64,000 bases of DNA from an uncultured Clostridia bacterium (GTDB taxonomy: Bacteria > Bacillota > Clostridia > Christensenellales > Borkfalkiaceae): positions 1 through 64,000 of the forward strand of contig CALVPT010000001.1 in assembly GCA_944354125.1 (NCBI GenBank), read 5' to 3'. Shown here in pieces: positions 1 to 7,716 of the stretch; position 1 is the stretch's first letter, and every line of letters starts with the position of its first letter. Position numbers and translations under genes: made by a program. The notes below the pieces were generated by a model. The model did not search any database, was not told the origin of the DNA, and saw only the letters and a program-made list of their open reading frames with translations.

Positions 1-79
1 ATGCAACTGGCGGGTCGCATCTTTATTTTAACAAAACGGAGTTTTTATTCAATACCACATCGGCAAAAGCCTATTTTTG

Positions 80-104
80 AACCCCCAGACTATCTGGGGG
101 TTTT
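80..104 (+). terminator. Rho-independent terminator of an upstream gene
   Basis: An 8-bp inverted repeat (CCCCCAGA/TCTGGGGG) with a very short loop is followed by TTTT. It reads as a plus-strand terminator for a gene lying left of the window. The first 80 bases contain no coding sequence I can support. Confidence 0.6.
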
Positions 105-111
105 CGTTATA

Positions 112-147
112 CAAAAAAGGACGAACCCGAAAGGGGTGCGTCCTTAA
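112..147 (-). terminator. Terminator of rpsT
   Basis: The inverted repeat AAGGACG...CGTCCTT (118-145) encloses a GAAA-type loop and is followed on the minus strand by a T run (plus-strand AAAAAA just left of it). It lies about 20 bases after the rpsT stop codon, so it ends the rpsT transcript. Confidence 0.8.
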
Positions 148-165
148 AATTTTTCTTTGTAAAAG

Positions 166-429
166 TTAAGCCATCTCGTTGAGCTTTTTGGTGAGACCCG
201 ACTTCTTGTTAGCAGCGGTGTTCTTCTTGAGAACGCCCTTGCTTACTGCGCCGTCAATGGTAGCGTAAACTTCGGGTAAAAGTGCGGTAGCCGCTGCCTT
301 GTCGCCCTGAGCGACAACTGCAAGGAACTTCTTTATCTCCGTCTTAACCTGAGATTTGATAATCCTGTTCTGGGCGGTCTTCTTTTCGGTAATTATCGTA
401 CGCTTCTTAGCTGATTTTATATTGGGCAC
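166..429 (-). CDS. rpsT: 30S ribosomal protein S20
   Basis: Small basic protein of 87 residues that binds 16S rRNA in the 30S subunit. It opens with PNIKSAKKR and continues with the Lys/Arg-rich helical pattern and the C-terminal NKKSGLTKKLN stretch typical of S20; length is normal for the family. The start is GTG at 427-429, preceded on the minus strand by AAGGAG at a spacing of about 9. It is monocistronic here, with its own promoter (473-501) and terminator (118-145). It is divergent from murI. Confidence 0.95.
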   Translation of the reverse strand: MPNIKSAKKRTIITEKKTAQNRIIKSQVKTEIKKFLAVVAQGDKAAATALLPEVYATIDGAVSKGVLKKNTAANKKSGLTKKLNEMA

Positions 430-472
430 TTCAATTTCTCCTTTTGGATATTTTCAACTTAAATCTTTTGTA

Positions 473-501
473 ATTCTATCATAAAAATTGCCTATTGTAA
501 A
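473..501 (-). promoter_or_regulatory. Promoter of rpsT
   Basis: Reading the minus strand there is TTTACA (plus 496-501), a 17-base spacer and TAGAAT (plus 473-478), about 45 bases before the GTG start of rpsT. Confidence 0.55.
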
Positions 502-565
502 CTAATTTTAATCGCCTTTTTTAATTTTTTTAATATTATTTTCACGCAGGTCATATCTTTATAAT

Positions 566-1339
566 ATGGAAAAATCTCAAAGTCAAAAAAAGTGCGTAAT
601 AGTATTCGACAGCGGAATAGGAGGGCTTAACATATTGAATGCCTGTGCCGCGAAATATCCTCAACTTGACTACGTTTATGCCGCCGACAATTTCAATGTG
701 CCTTACGGCAATAAAAGTGCGGAGGAGGTATTCGGGCTTTCTACGGGCGTTCTCGACGGCGCCATGCGCTTTATGCCTTCCGCCATAGTCGTCGCCTGCA
801 ATACGGTTACGGCAGAGTGCATAGACCGCCTGAGGGAGAGGTATGCGGTGCCCGTAATCGGCATGCAGCCTGCGGTAAAAGAGGCGGCGGCATATGGCGG
901 CGACTGTGCCGTACTGGTCACACGTGCGACGGCAGAAAGCGCCAATTTCAACAAGTTAATCGAACATAATTTCAGCGAAGCCAGAGTTTATCCTTGTTCG
1001 CATCTTGCGGATTACATAGAAAAAAACATTTCGTCTTTGCCCGAAAATCTTCCCGAAAGTCTCGTAAAAATTGAAGGCAAGCCCGAAAGCATAGTGCTCG
1101 GTTGTACTCATTACATGTATCTTTCGGCGCAGTTCCGCCGCGCATACGGGTGCAGAATTTTTGATGGTTCTGAGGGAACGGCGCGCCGTTTGGGGAAAAT
1201 CTTAGGGATTTCTGACCACCTTAACGAAAAATCAGGGATTTGTGACCACTTTTCAGAAAAAAATTCTCAAATCGTATATTATGGTGGTGATATTAACAAA
1301 AACAGGCGCATTTATGAACAAATATTTAAGAATTTGTGA
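566..1339 (+). CDS. murI: Glutamate racemase
   Basis: Interconverts L- and D-glutamate to supply D-Glu for peptidoglycan. The 257-residue protein has the N-terminal FDSGIGG motif and both catalytic cysteines in context: VVACNT (Cys78) and LGCTH (Cys180). The region FNVPYGNKS matches the family PYG motif. It stands next to the cell-wall cluster that begins at 1414. The upstream region is short, and a TATAAT directly abuts the ATG, so the true start or promoter is not certain. Oddity: the C-terminal part (1205-1264) holds a 30-bp tandem duplication coding for GISDHLNEKS/GICDHFSEKN, beyond the conserved core. Confidence 0.9.
   Translation: MEKSQSQKKCVIVFDSGIGGLNILNACAAKYPQLDYVYAADNFNVPYGNKSAEEVFGLSTGVLDGAMRFMPSAIVVACNTVTAECIDRLRERYAVPVIGMQPAVKEAAAYGGDCAVLVTRATAESANFNKLIEHNFSEARVYPCSHLADYIEKNISSLPENLPESLVKIEGKPESIVLGCTHYMYLSAQFRRAYGCRIFDGSEGTARRLGKILGISDHLNEKSGICDHFSEKNSQIVYYGGDINKNRRIYEQIFKNL
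1205..1264 (+). repeat. 30-bp tandem duplication inside murI
   Basis: Two adjacent 30-base units, each beginning GGGATTT(C/G)TGACCAC, keep the reading frame and add ten residues to MurI (about residues 214-233). The second copy has diverged, so the duplication is not brand new. Confidence 0.7.
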
Positions 1340-1413
1340 AAAGTTAAACCTGCCATACGATGTTATATTCGACAAAAAGTTGAAAAATTTTTTTAAAAAA
1401 ATATAAATAGTGG

Positions 1414-1442
1414 TTGACAGTGGTCAATCCATATGTTATCAT
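1414..1442 (+). promoter_or_regulatory. Promoter of the dcw cluster
   Basis: TTGACA (1414-1419), a 17-base spacer and TATCAT (1437-1442) lie about 30 bases before the mraZ ATG. The -35 box starts with an in-frame TTG that could be mistaken for a start codon. Confidence 0.8.
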
Positions 1443-1473
1443 AAAATCAGTTATTGAAAAAGGGCGTATTGAA

Positions 1474-1911
1474 ATGTTTATGCTGACGGGTGAGTACAGT
1501 CACCAACTTGATGCGAAAAACAGAATGAGAATTCCTGCCAAGCTCAGAAAAGAGCTGGGCGACGAATACTATTTCGCAAAAGGCGCCAACAAATGCATAT
1601 ACGTCTTTCCCAAGGAAGCGGTAGAAGCTCAGTTCGAAAAACTCAAGGAAATCAAGCTTTCGGAAATTGAAAAGCAGAAGGGTCTCAGGGCGTTTGCCAA
1701 ATCCTTCGTCCCGGCAGTAGAAGACGGACAGGGCAGAGTGATATTGCCCCCCGAACTGCGCAGCCACGCAGGGATGGGCAAGGATGACAAGGAACTCGTC
1801 ATCTGCGGCGCCGTATCGAGAGTTGAAATCTGGTCCAGAAAGGTCTATGACGAATACTTCGCAGGCGAGGAACAGGATTACGATAATCTCATCGCGGGAC
1901 TGGGTATCTGA
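1474..1911 (+). CDS. mraZ: Transcriptional regulator MraZ
   Basis: MraZ is the DNA-binding regulator that heads division/cell-wall clusters. It has two AbrB-like MraZ domains, each with the DxxxR signature: DAKNRMRIPAKLR near the N terminus and EDGQGRVILPPELR in the second half. I chose ATG at 1474 (145 residues, starting MFMLTGEYSHQLDAKNR), because family members start this way and because the longer in-frame TTG at 1414 lies inside the -35 box. A weak AGGG precedes the ATG. rsmH follows after 2 bases, so the two are co-transcribed. The family is known to bind repeats in its own promoter; I could not define such repeats here. Confidence 0.92.
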   Translation: MFMLTGEYSHQLDAKNRMRIPAKLRKELGDEYYFAKGANKCIYVFPKEAVEAQFEKLKEIKLSEIEKQKGLRAFAKSFVPAVEDGQGRVILPPELRSHAGMGKDDKELVICGAVSRVEIWSRKVYDEYFAGEEQDYDNLIAGLGI

Positions 1912-1913
1912 CA

Positions 1914-2867
1914 ATGGCAGGGTTTTCACATATTCCCGTTATGCTGGAAGAGTGCATGGAGGGGCTGAACTTAAAGGACGGCGGCCTGTACTTCGACGGC
2001 ACTGTAGGGGGCGGCGGACACTCCTATGAAATACTCAGAAGGAGTTCTCCGACGGGCAGACTTATCGCTACCGACCTCGACGACGATGCGATAGCGGCTG
2101 CGACCGAAAGGTTAAGCCCGTTTGCCGGCAGGTTTCAGATTTTCAAATCTAACTACAAGAACTACGAAGAAGTTTTCTCGCTTGCGGGCGTGGATAAGGT
2201 GGACGGCGTAATGCTTGACTTCGGCGTTTCGAGTTATCAGCTCGACAGCGAAGAGAGGGGATTTGCCTACATGAAACCTTCCTCGCCGCTGGATATGCGA
2301 ATGGATAAGACGGCGCCCGTTACTGCCGCGACCATCCTGAACGAATATCCGCAGGAGGAAATAAAGAAAATTCTCTATGAATACGGCGAAGAGAGATTTG
2401 CGCCACAGATAGCCGCAAACATAGTCAGGGTAAGAAAGACGGAAAAGCTTGAAACCTGCGGACAGTTCGTAAAGATAATAGAGGACAGCATACCAAAGAA
2501 ATTTCAGCAGAACGGACCCGCGTCCAGAAAGAGTTTTCAGGCAATAAGAATTGCGGTAAACGGAGAACTTGACGGACTGTACGAATGTGTGACGGGCCTT
2601 ACGCGAAGACTGAAGACAGGAGGAAGAATAGTCATCCTTACATTCCATTCTCTCGAGGACAGAATAGTAAAGAGGGCTTTTAAGGAACTTGAAACAGACT
2701 GCATATGCGATAAAAGTTTACCCGTTTGCGTATGCGGCAAGAAGAAAGAGATAGAGATAATAACAAAAAAACCAATTGTGGCATCCGTCAGAGAAATGGC
2801 AATAAATTCCCGTTCAAAATGTGCCAAGTTGCGGATTGCCGAAAAAATTGTATGTGATAAGGCTTAA
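1914..2867 (+). CDS. rsmH: 16S rRNA (cytosine(1402)-N(4))-methyltransferase RsmH
   Basis: SAM-dependent methyltransferase that N4-methylates C1402 of 16S rRNA. The SAM-binding motif YFDGTVGGGGHS lies at residues 26-37 and HIPVMLEE opens the protein as in the family. MLDFGVSSYQLD, RGFAYMKPSSPLDMRMD and LTFHSLEDRIVKRAF are further family signatures. Length (317 residues) is normal. It follows mraZ after 2 bases and precedes ftsL by 11 bases. Confidence 0.95.
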   Translation: MAGFSHIPVMLEECMEGLNLKDGGLYFDGTVGGGGHSYEILRRSSPTGRLIATDLDDDAIAAATERLSPFAGRFQIFKSNYKNYEEVFSLAGVDKVDGVMLDFGVSSYQLDSEERGFAYMKPSSPLDMRMDKTAPVTAATILNEYPQEEIKKILYEYGEERFAPQIAANIVRVRKTEKLETCGQFVKIIEDSIPKKFQQNGPASRKSFQAIRIAVNGELDGLYECVTGLTRRLKTGGRIVILTFHSLEDRIVKRAFKELETDCICDKSLPVCVCGKKKEIEIITKKPIVASVREMAINSRSKCAKLRIAEKIVCDKA

Positions 2868-2878
2868 GGAGAATTGTT

Positions 2879-3559
2879 ATGGCAGCCGATACCCCCGTTA
2901 TGGAAAGAACGACAAATGAAAAAGTTTTTGCGCGCAGCTATTCCGGTTTTGGTCAGGCAGACTATGTTTCGGAGCAGGCGCACAATGCAAGAATTAAGGA
3001 TACTTACGCAAGGCTTATAGACCCCAACAACAGCCTTGAGGATGTCTTTGCGCGCGAAGAAAAGGCAATGGCAAGACCCGTAGAGAACACGGTTGCCGAA
3101 GCTCCCCGTGCAGAGGCTCCCTATCTCGTACATAACGCAAGGGCTGACGCTGACATATTCCGCGCAAGCAGCGCATATAACAGAGTTGACAACATGGCAG
3201 CTCAGGCGGAAGTAGCCGCTTATCCCGTTGAGGAGGACGAAGACCTTCGTCCCACGTCGACGACTATCCAGTATCAGACGCTCGACGAGGCTAAGAAGGA
3301 TACGCGCGTATACAATGTAAGCGAATCCAAGCGCACCATTCTCGGCAAGAAGGAAAAGACGATAATAGCCGTATTCGTTGCGGTAGTTATTGCGCTTCTC
3401 ACTCTCGTTGTCATCAATTCAGCGGTGATTGCAAGCCTTGAGGATCAGATCGCCGCAGTGCAGACCAACATAGATACCGTAAGGGGCGCAATTGCAGGCG
3501 TCAATTCGAGCATAAGCGAAATCATTACGGAGTCTGTAAGCGGTCTTTTGTCCAAATAA
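2879..3559 (+). CDS. ftsL: FtsL/DivIC-like septal protein with long cytoplasmic N terminus
   Basis: 226-residue protein with one membrane segment (about 161-185) followed by a short extracytoplasmic coiled coil (about 185-215), the layout of FtsL/DivIC divisome proteins. Its place between rsmH and the transpeptidase gene is the canonical ftsL slot, which is the main basis of the call. The start ATG has a good AAGGAG. Odd: about 160 residues of acidic, low-complexity cytoplasmic sequence precede the membrane segment, far more than usual for FtsL, and the extracytoplasmic part is short (about 40 residues). The sequence is too diverged to separate FtsL from DivIC by eye. Confidence 0.7.
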   Translation: MAADTPVMERTTNEKVFARSYSGFGQADYVSEQAHNARIKDTYARLIDPNNSLEDVFAREEKAMARPVENTVAEAPRAEAPYLVHNARADADIFRASSAYNRVDNMAAQAEVAAYPVEEDEDLRPTSTTIQYQTLDEAKKDTRVYNVSESKRTILGKKEKTIIAVFVAVVIALLTLVVINSAVIASLEDQIAAVQTNIDTVRGAIAGVNSSISEIITESVSGLLSK

Positions 3560-3623
3560 TCTGACGGAGATATAAAAAATCAGACATCAACAACTATCGG
3601 TAACTGTTTTACAAAAGAGGTTA

Positions 3624-5318
3624 TTGTCAGTAATTCTGGCAATAGCCTTTATTTTTTGCATTATTTTAGCCCGTTTCTTCTACATTCAGGTGGTATGGGG
3701 CAGAGAGCTTGTATGGCGCGCCACCGACCAGTGGAACAGGGAAATTCCCGTAATTGCCGAAAGGGGACTGATAACCGACAGAAACGGAAAGGTACTTGCA
3801 GGCAACAGGCCTACGTATTCGGTTTTCGTCCGTCCAAATGCGGTGGAAAACAGGGAATATGCCGCAACCGTATTGTCGGGAGTGCTCGGAGTCGACGCCG
3901 CGCAATTGCTCGAAAAGCTGAATTCGGACAAAGTTTCCGAGATAACCGTTGCCCGTCAGGTCGAAAAGCAGGACATCGAAAAGCTGGTGTCTTACGGACT
4001 TTCGGGGGTGTATTATGCCGGCGACAATACCAGGGTATACACCTACGGCGAAGTACTCTGCCAGGTTATGGGCTTTACCTCGTCTGACGGCAGCGGAGTG
4101 ACAGGACTCGAAAAGTACTATGATTCCGTGCTCTCCGGTCAGAACGGCGAGATTATGTATACTACCGACATAGTCGGGGTAGAGACGGAAGACAGTACGA
4201 TAGTATACCGTCAGGCGACGGGCGGCGACGGGCTGAGGCTGACCATAGACGTCGACATTCAGCTGTCGGTGGAGGATGCGCTCCGCTCGGTGTACAGTTC
4301 GTCGGGCGCAAAGAGCGTGTCCTGCATAGTGCTTGACCCTCAGGATTTCGGTGTTCTCGCCATGGCGAATTATCCCTCGTACGACCTCAACGACGTACCC
4401 AGAGAGGATACCGACCTGCTCAACGAACTATCGAGGAACTGCCTTGTCAGCGACATCTATGAACCCGGCTCTACTTTCAAGATAATTACTGCCGCGGCGG
4501 ACATAGAGGAATATCTGAGCGGAAACCCGAATGCGTTTTCCACTTCGTACATATTCAACTCCAGCAGGACGAGGACGGTCGGCGGCACGACCATAAAGTG
4601 CTGGTCGGATCACGCCAACGGAAAACATACGGCGCAGACTCTCGCGCAGGCGCTCAACAACAGCTGCAACCCCTGCTTTACGGACATTGCGCTCGCCCTC
4701 GGCACGGATACGTTCTATGAATATCTTACTGCTTTCGGCCTTGGCAACGTCACGGGAATAGACTTTTCGGGCGAGGCGCTCGGAATGCTCGTGCCTCAGT
4801 CGCTCGTGAGAGATTGCGACCTCGCGCGCATAGGTTTCGGCCAGACGGTGGCGGTGACGGGTCTGCAACTCGCCTGTGCGGCAGCGGCGGCGGTCAACGG
4901 CGGCAATTATTATACCCCACACCTTTTGAAGAGCATAGTCTCTTCGGACGGATCGACTGTCGAAGAGTATCAACCCGTGCTGAAACAGCGGGTCATAAGC
5001 GAAAAGGCGTCGCGCATGCTTGCCGAAATGCTCGAGGGCGTAGTCAGTGACGGCAGCGGAAAAAAGGCGTACATAGAGGGATATAAGGTCGGCGGAAAGA
5101 CGGGTACCGCGCAGAAGTATGAGGACGGTCATATTGCGGCGGGCAAATACGTCTCGTCCTTTGTCGGGTTTTTCCCGTCGGATAATCCGCAGTATCTCGC
5201 TCTCGTCATAGTCGACGAGCCGCAGGGAGCGTATTACGGAAGTACAGTCGCGGCGCCCGTCGCGCACGAGGTGTTCAACGACATAATCAAGATTAAAAAT
5301 ATTCAACCTTTCGGGTGA
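3624..5318 (+). CDS. Division transpeptidase, class B penicillin-binding protein (FtsI/PBP2B type)
   Basis: Septal peptidoglycan transpeptidase anchored by an N-terminal membrane helix. From the TTG at 3624 it has 564 residues, with PBP dimerisation motifs (ERGLITDRNGKVLAGNRPTYSV), the active-site STFK (Ser283), the SCN motif in LNNSCNPC, and KTGTAQ (Lys492). No PASTA repeats follow, unlike many Bacillota homologues. The start is doubtful: TTG 3624 has AGAGG only 3 bases away, while the frame stays open to 3576 and would add basic residues (HQQLSVTVLQKRLL) expected before the membrane helix. Good GGAG spacing then points to a rare ATC at 3579. It lies between ftsL and murE (6-base gap). Confidence 0.9.
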   Translation: MSVILAIAFIFCIILARFFYIQVVWGRELVWRATDQWNREIPVIAERGLITDRNGKVLAGNRPTYSVFVRPNAVENREYAATVLSGVLGVDAAQLLEKLNSDKVSEITVARQVEKQDIEKLVSYGLSGVYYAGDNTRVYTYGEVLCQVMGFTSSDGSGVTGLEKYYDSVLSGQNGEIMYTTDIVGVETEDSTIVYRQATGGDGLRLTIDVDIQLSVEDALRSVYSSSGAKSVSCIVLDPQDFGVLAMANYPSYDLNDVPREDTDLLNELSRNCLVSDIYEPGSTFKIITAAADIEEYLSGNPNAFSTSYIFNSSRTRTVGGTTIKCWSDHANGKHTAQTLAQALNNSCNPCFTDIALALGTDTFYEYLTAFGLGNVTGIDFSGEALGMLVPQSLVRDCDLARIGFGQTVAVTGLQLACAAAAAVNGGNYYTPHLLKSIVSSDGSTVEEYQPVLKQRVISEKASRMLAEMLEGVVSDGSGKKAYIEGYKVGGKTGTAQKYEDGHIAAGKYVSSFVGFFPSDNPQYLALVIVDEPQGAYYGSTVAAPVAHEVFNDIIKIKNIQPFG

Positions 5319-5324
5319 TTTTAT

Positions 5325-6761
5325 ATGAAACTCAGTCAGCTATTTGCAAACATCGCATATGAAAAGATGACGGGCGACGGCGACGTCGAAGTCAGGGGAC
5401 TTTGCACCAACACGCAGAACATAAAGGAGGGCGACCTGTTTATCTGTTACTGCGGAATGAACTGCGACAGCCATAATCTTATTGCCGATATCGAAAAGTC
5501 GGGTGCGGTTGCGGTAGTATGCGAGAGGGATGTCGTGTGCTCGCTGCCCAAAGCAATCGTAAAGGGCGGAAGAGCGTCGGTTGCGACTATTGCGGCGGAG
5601 TTCTATTCTCATCCCGAAAAGAAACTTAAGCTGGTCGGCGTGACGGGAACCAACGGCAAGACGACCACTACATACATGCTAAAGAGCATTTTCGACCAAA
5701 AAGGCTATAAATCTGCCATAATCGGCACGCTCGGCGTGCTATACGGTGATATATTTGTATCGCCTCAGCTTACGACCCCAGATCCCGTATTCATGTATTC
5801 GCTGTTTGCCGATATGGTCAGGAGGGGCGTGGAGTACGTGTTTATGGAGGTATCCGCCCATGCAATCTATTTCGACAAGATTGCGGGGCTTAAATTCGAG
5901 GCGGGAATATTTACCAACTGCACGCAGGACCATCTTGACTTTTTCGGAGACATGAAGAGGTATGCCGCCTGCAAGGCGAGCTTTTTCGAGAGCGGAAGGT
6001 GTAAGATAGCGGTAGTCAATGCCGACGACAGGCTGGGACTCAAACTGCTTAAAGAGTGCGACAACGCCATAAGCTACGGGCTGGAAAATCCCTCCGACTG
6101 CTTCGCGGTAAATATCTCCGAAAGCTTAGAAGGCACGACTTTCGTAATAAATCTGTCGGACGAACTGTATGAAATAAGCTTGAACCTTGCAGGGCGGCAC
6201 AACGTATACAACGCCCTCGCCGCGGCTACCTGCGCCCACATCCTCGGGGTGGACATAGCGACCATTGCCGAAGGACTTGGCAAGCTGAAAAGCGTTCCGG
6301 GCAGGCTTGAAAGAGTGGCGTCGCATAACGGAGGCGAGGTATTCGTCGACTTTGCGCATACTCCCGACGGACTCGAAAAGTCGCTTGCCGCGCTCAGAAA
6401 ACTGTGCAAGGGCAAACTTTACTGTCTTTTCGGCTGTGGCGGAAACAGGGATGCGTCAAAACGCCCCATAATGGGGAAAATTGCCGCAAAACTTGCCGAC
6501 TTCGTCATAATAACGTCTGATAATCCTCGCTATGAGGACCCGTATGACATCATAAGCCAGATAGAAAAGGGCGTAGACGAGGTCGGCGGCAAATACGTCT
6601 CCGTGACGGACAGAGAGGTTGCGATAGAGTATGCTCTCAACATAATCTCTCAGGGCGACGTCCTGCTCATTGCGGGCAAGGGCGGCGAGACTTATCAGGA
6701 GATAATGGGGGTCAGGCACAGTTACAGCGATAATCTCGTTATAAAAAAACTTATAGGCTGA
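5325..6761 (+). CDS. murE: UDP-N-acetylmuramoyl-L-alanyl-D-glutamate-2,6-diaminopimelate ligase
   Basis: Cytoplasmic Mur ligase that adds the third residue of the stem peptide. The 478-residue protein shows the ATP-binding GTNGKTTTT (108-116), the central EVSAHAI motif, the GRHNVYNALAA region and a C-terminal DNPR box (399-402) followed by YEDP. In this family DNPR reads meso-diaminopimelate rather than lysine, so the predicted wall is m-DAP type. It lies 6 bases after the PBP gene and 4 before mraY. Confidence 0.95.
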   Translation: MKLSQLFANIAYEKMTGDGDVEVRGLCTNTQNIKEGDLFICYCGMNCDSHNLIADIEKSGAVAVVCERDVVCSLPKAIVKGGRASVATIAAEFYSHPEKKLKLVGVTGTNGKTTTTYMLKSIFDQKGYKSAIIGTLGVLYGDIFVSPQLTTPDPVFMYSLFADMVRRGVEYVFMEVSAHAIYFDKIAGLKFEAGIFTNCTQDHLDFFGDMKRYAACKASFFESGRCKIAVVNADDRLGLKLLKECDNAISYGLENPSDCFAVNISESLEGTTFVINLSDELYEISLNLAGRHNVYNALAAATCAHILGVDIATIAEGLGKLKSVPGRLERVASHNGGEVFVDFAHTPDGLEKSLAALRKLCKGKLYCLFGCGGNRDASKRPIMGKIAAKLADFVIITSDNPRYEDPYDIISQIEKGVDEVGGKYVSVTDREVAIEYALNIISQGDVLLIAGKGGETYQEIMGVRHSYSDNLVIKKLIG

Positions 6762-6765
6762 ATAT

Positions 6766-7710
6766 ATGAAAATTTATCTGGCGGCTTTTCTGGCGGCGTT
6801 TGCGGCATCGTTCGTGCTTACGGCTTTGCTGACGCCGCTTTTAAAACGGCTTAAAGCAGGACAGTATATCCTCGGTTACGTAAAGGAGCATAAGGACAAG
6901 GGCGGAACGCCCACCATGGGCGGCTTTGCGTTCATAACGTCCGTCATAGTGCTTGCCCCGGCGTTCTACGGCGTGGGCAACAGGACGGTAAATTTAACCC
7001 TTGTCATAGTCGGCGGATTTATGTTCGTCGGCTTTCTCGACGACTTTCTCAAGATTTACCGGAAGGACAACCAGGGGCTGAAGCCGTATCAGAAGATAAT
7101 ATTCCAGACTGCGATTGCCGCCATTGCCTCGGTCTACTGCTACATGAACGGACTGACCGTTCTGGAAATTCCCTTCGGGGGCGGTCTTGTCTGGGATATA
7201 GGCGCGTGGGTCATTCCGCTTACGCTGTTCGTCTTTCTTGCCACCGTCAACTGCGTCAATCTGACCGACGGACTGGACGGACTTGCCGGAGGGACGGGAA
7301 TGACCTTTCTTGCCGTATTGGGTCTGCTTGCCGCGGTAAGGGGACAGTTCTGCGATATTTTTTCCTTTCTCGGCGCGGGCGCGCTTGCCGCATTCCTCGT
7401 GTTCAATACCAATAAGGCGGCGCTATTTATGGGCGATACAGGTTCGCTGGCGCTCGGCGGACTCATTGCGTGCCTCTGCGTGTTCTCGGGCAATACGCTC
7501 TATGTTCCGATTATCGGCATAACTTTCGTGCTTTCAGGCATATCCGTCATAGCGCAGGTAATATACTATAAGCGAACAGGCAAGAGGATATTTTTAATGG
7601 CTCCCATACATCATCATTTTCAGATGAAGGGTCATTCGGAATGTAAAATCTCGTATGTGTACGCTCTTGTCACGGCATTGACGGGCTTTGTCTGTCTGCT
7701 GTTTGTGTGA
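6766..7710 (+). CDS. mraY: Phospho-N-acetylmuramoyl-pentapeptide-transferase
   Basis: Integral membrane enzyme that makes lipid I from UDP-MurNAc-pentapeptide and undecaprenyl phosphate. The 314-residue protein is almost entirely hydrophobic with about ten predicted membrane segments. It carries the family loops KGGTPTMGG, FLDDFLKIYRKDNQGL, NLTDGLDGLAGG, FMGDTGSLALGG and APIHHHFQ, which hold the catalytic aspartates and the His triad. It is tightly packed between murE and murD (6-base gap). Confidence 0.95.
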   Translation: MKIYLAAFLAAFAASFVLTALLTPLLKRLKAGQYILGYVKEHKDKGGTPTMGGFAFITSVIVLAPAFYGVGNRTVNLTLVIVGGFMFVGFLDDFLKIYRKDNQGLKPYQKIIFQTAIAAIASVYCYMNGLTVLEIPFGGGLVWDIGAWVIPLTLFVFLATVNCVNLTDGLDGLAGGTGMTFLAVLGLLAAVRGQFCDIFSFLGAGALAAFLVFNTNKAALFMGDTGSLALGGLIACLCVFSGNTLYVPIIGITFVLSGISVIAQVIYYKRTGKRIFLMAPIHHHFQMKGHSECKISYVYALVTALTGFVCLLFV

Positions 7711-7716
7711 GGTTAA

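Noticed and set aside
1414..1473. N-terminal extension of MraZ from TTG 1414
   Set aside because: The TTG is the start of a TTGACA -35 box with a matching -10 box 17 bases on, and MraZ proteins begin at the later ATG.
4428..5306. Long minus-strand open frame opposite the PBP gene (also others, e.g. 7594-8640, 10555-11460, 41577-42680, 44971-45960)
   Set aside because: These lie fully antisense to well-identified genes, have no recognisable motifs or ribosome binding sites, and arise from the codon bias of the sense gene.
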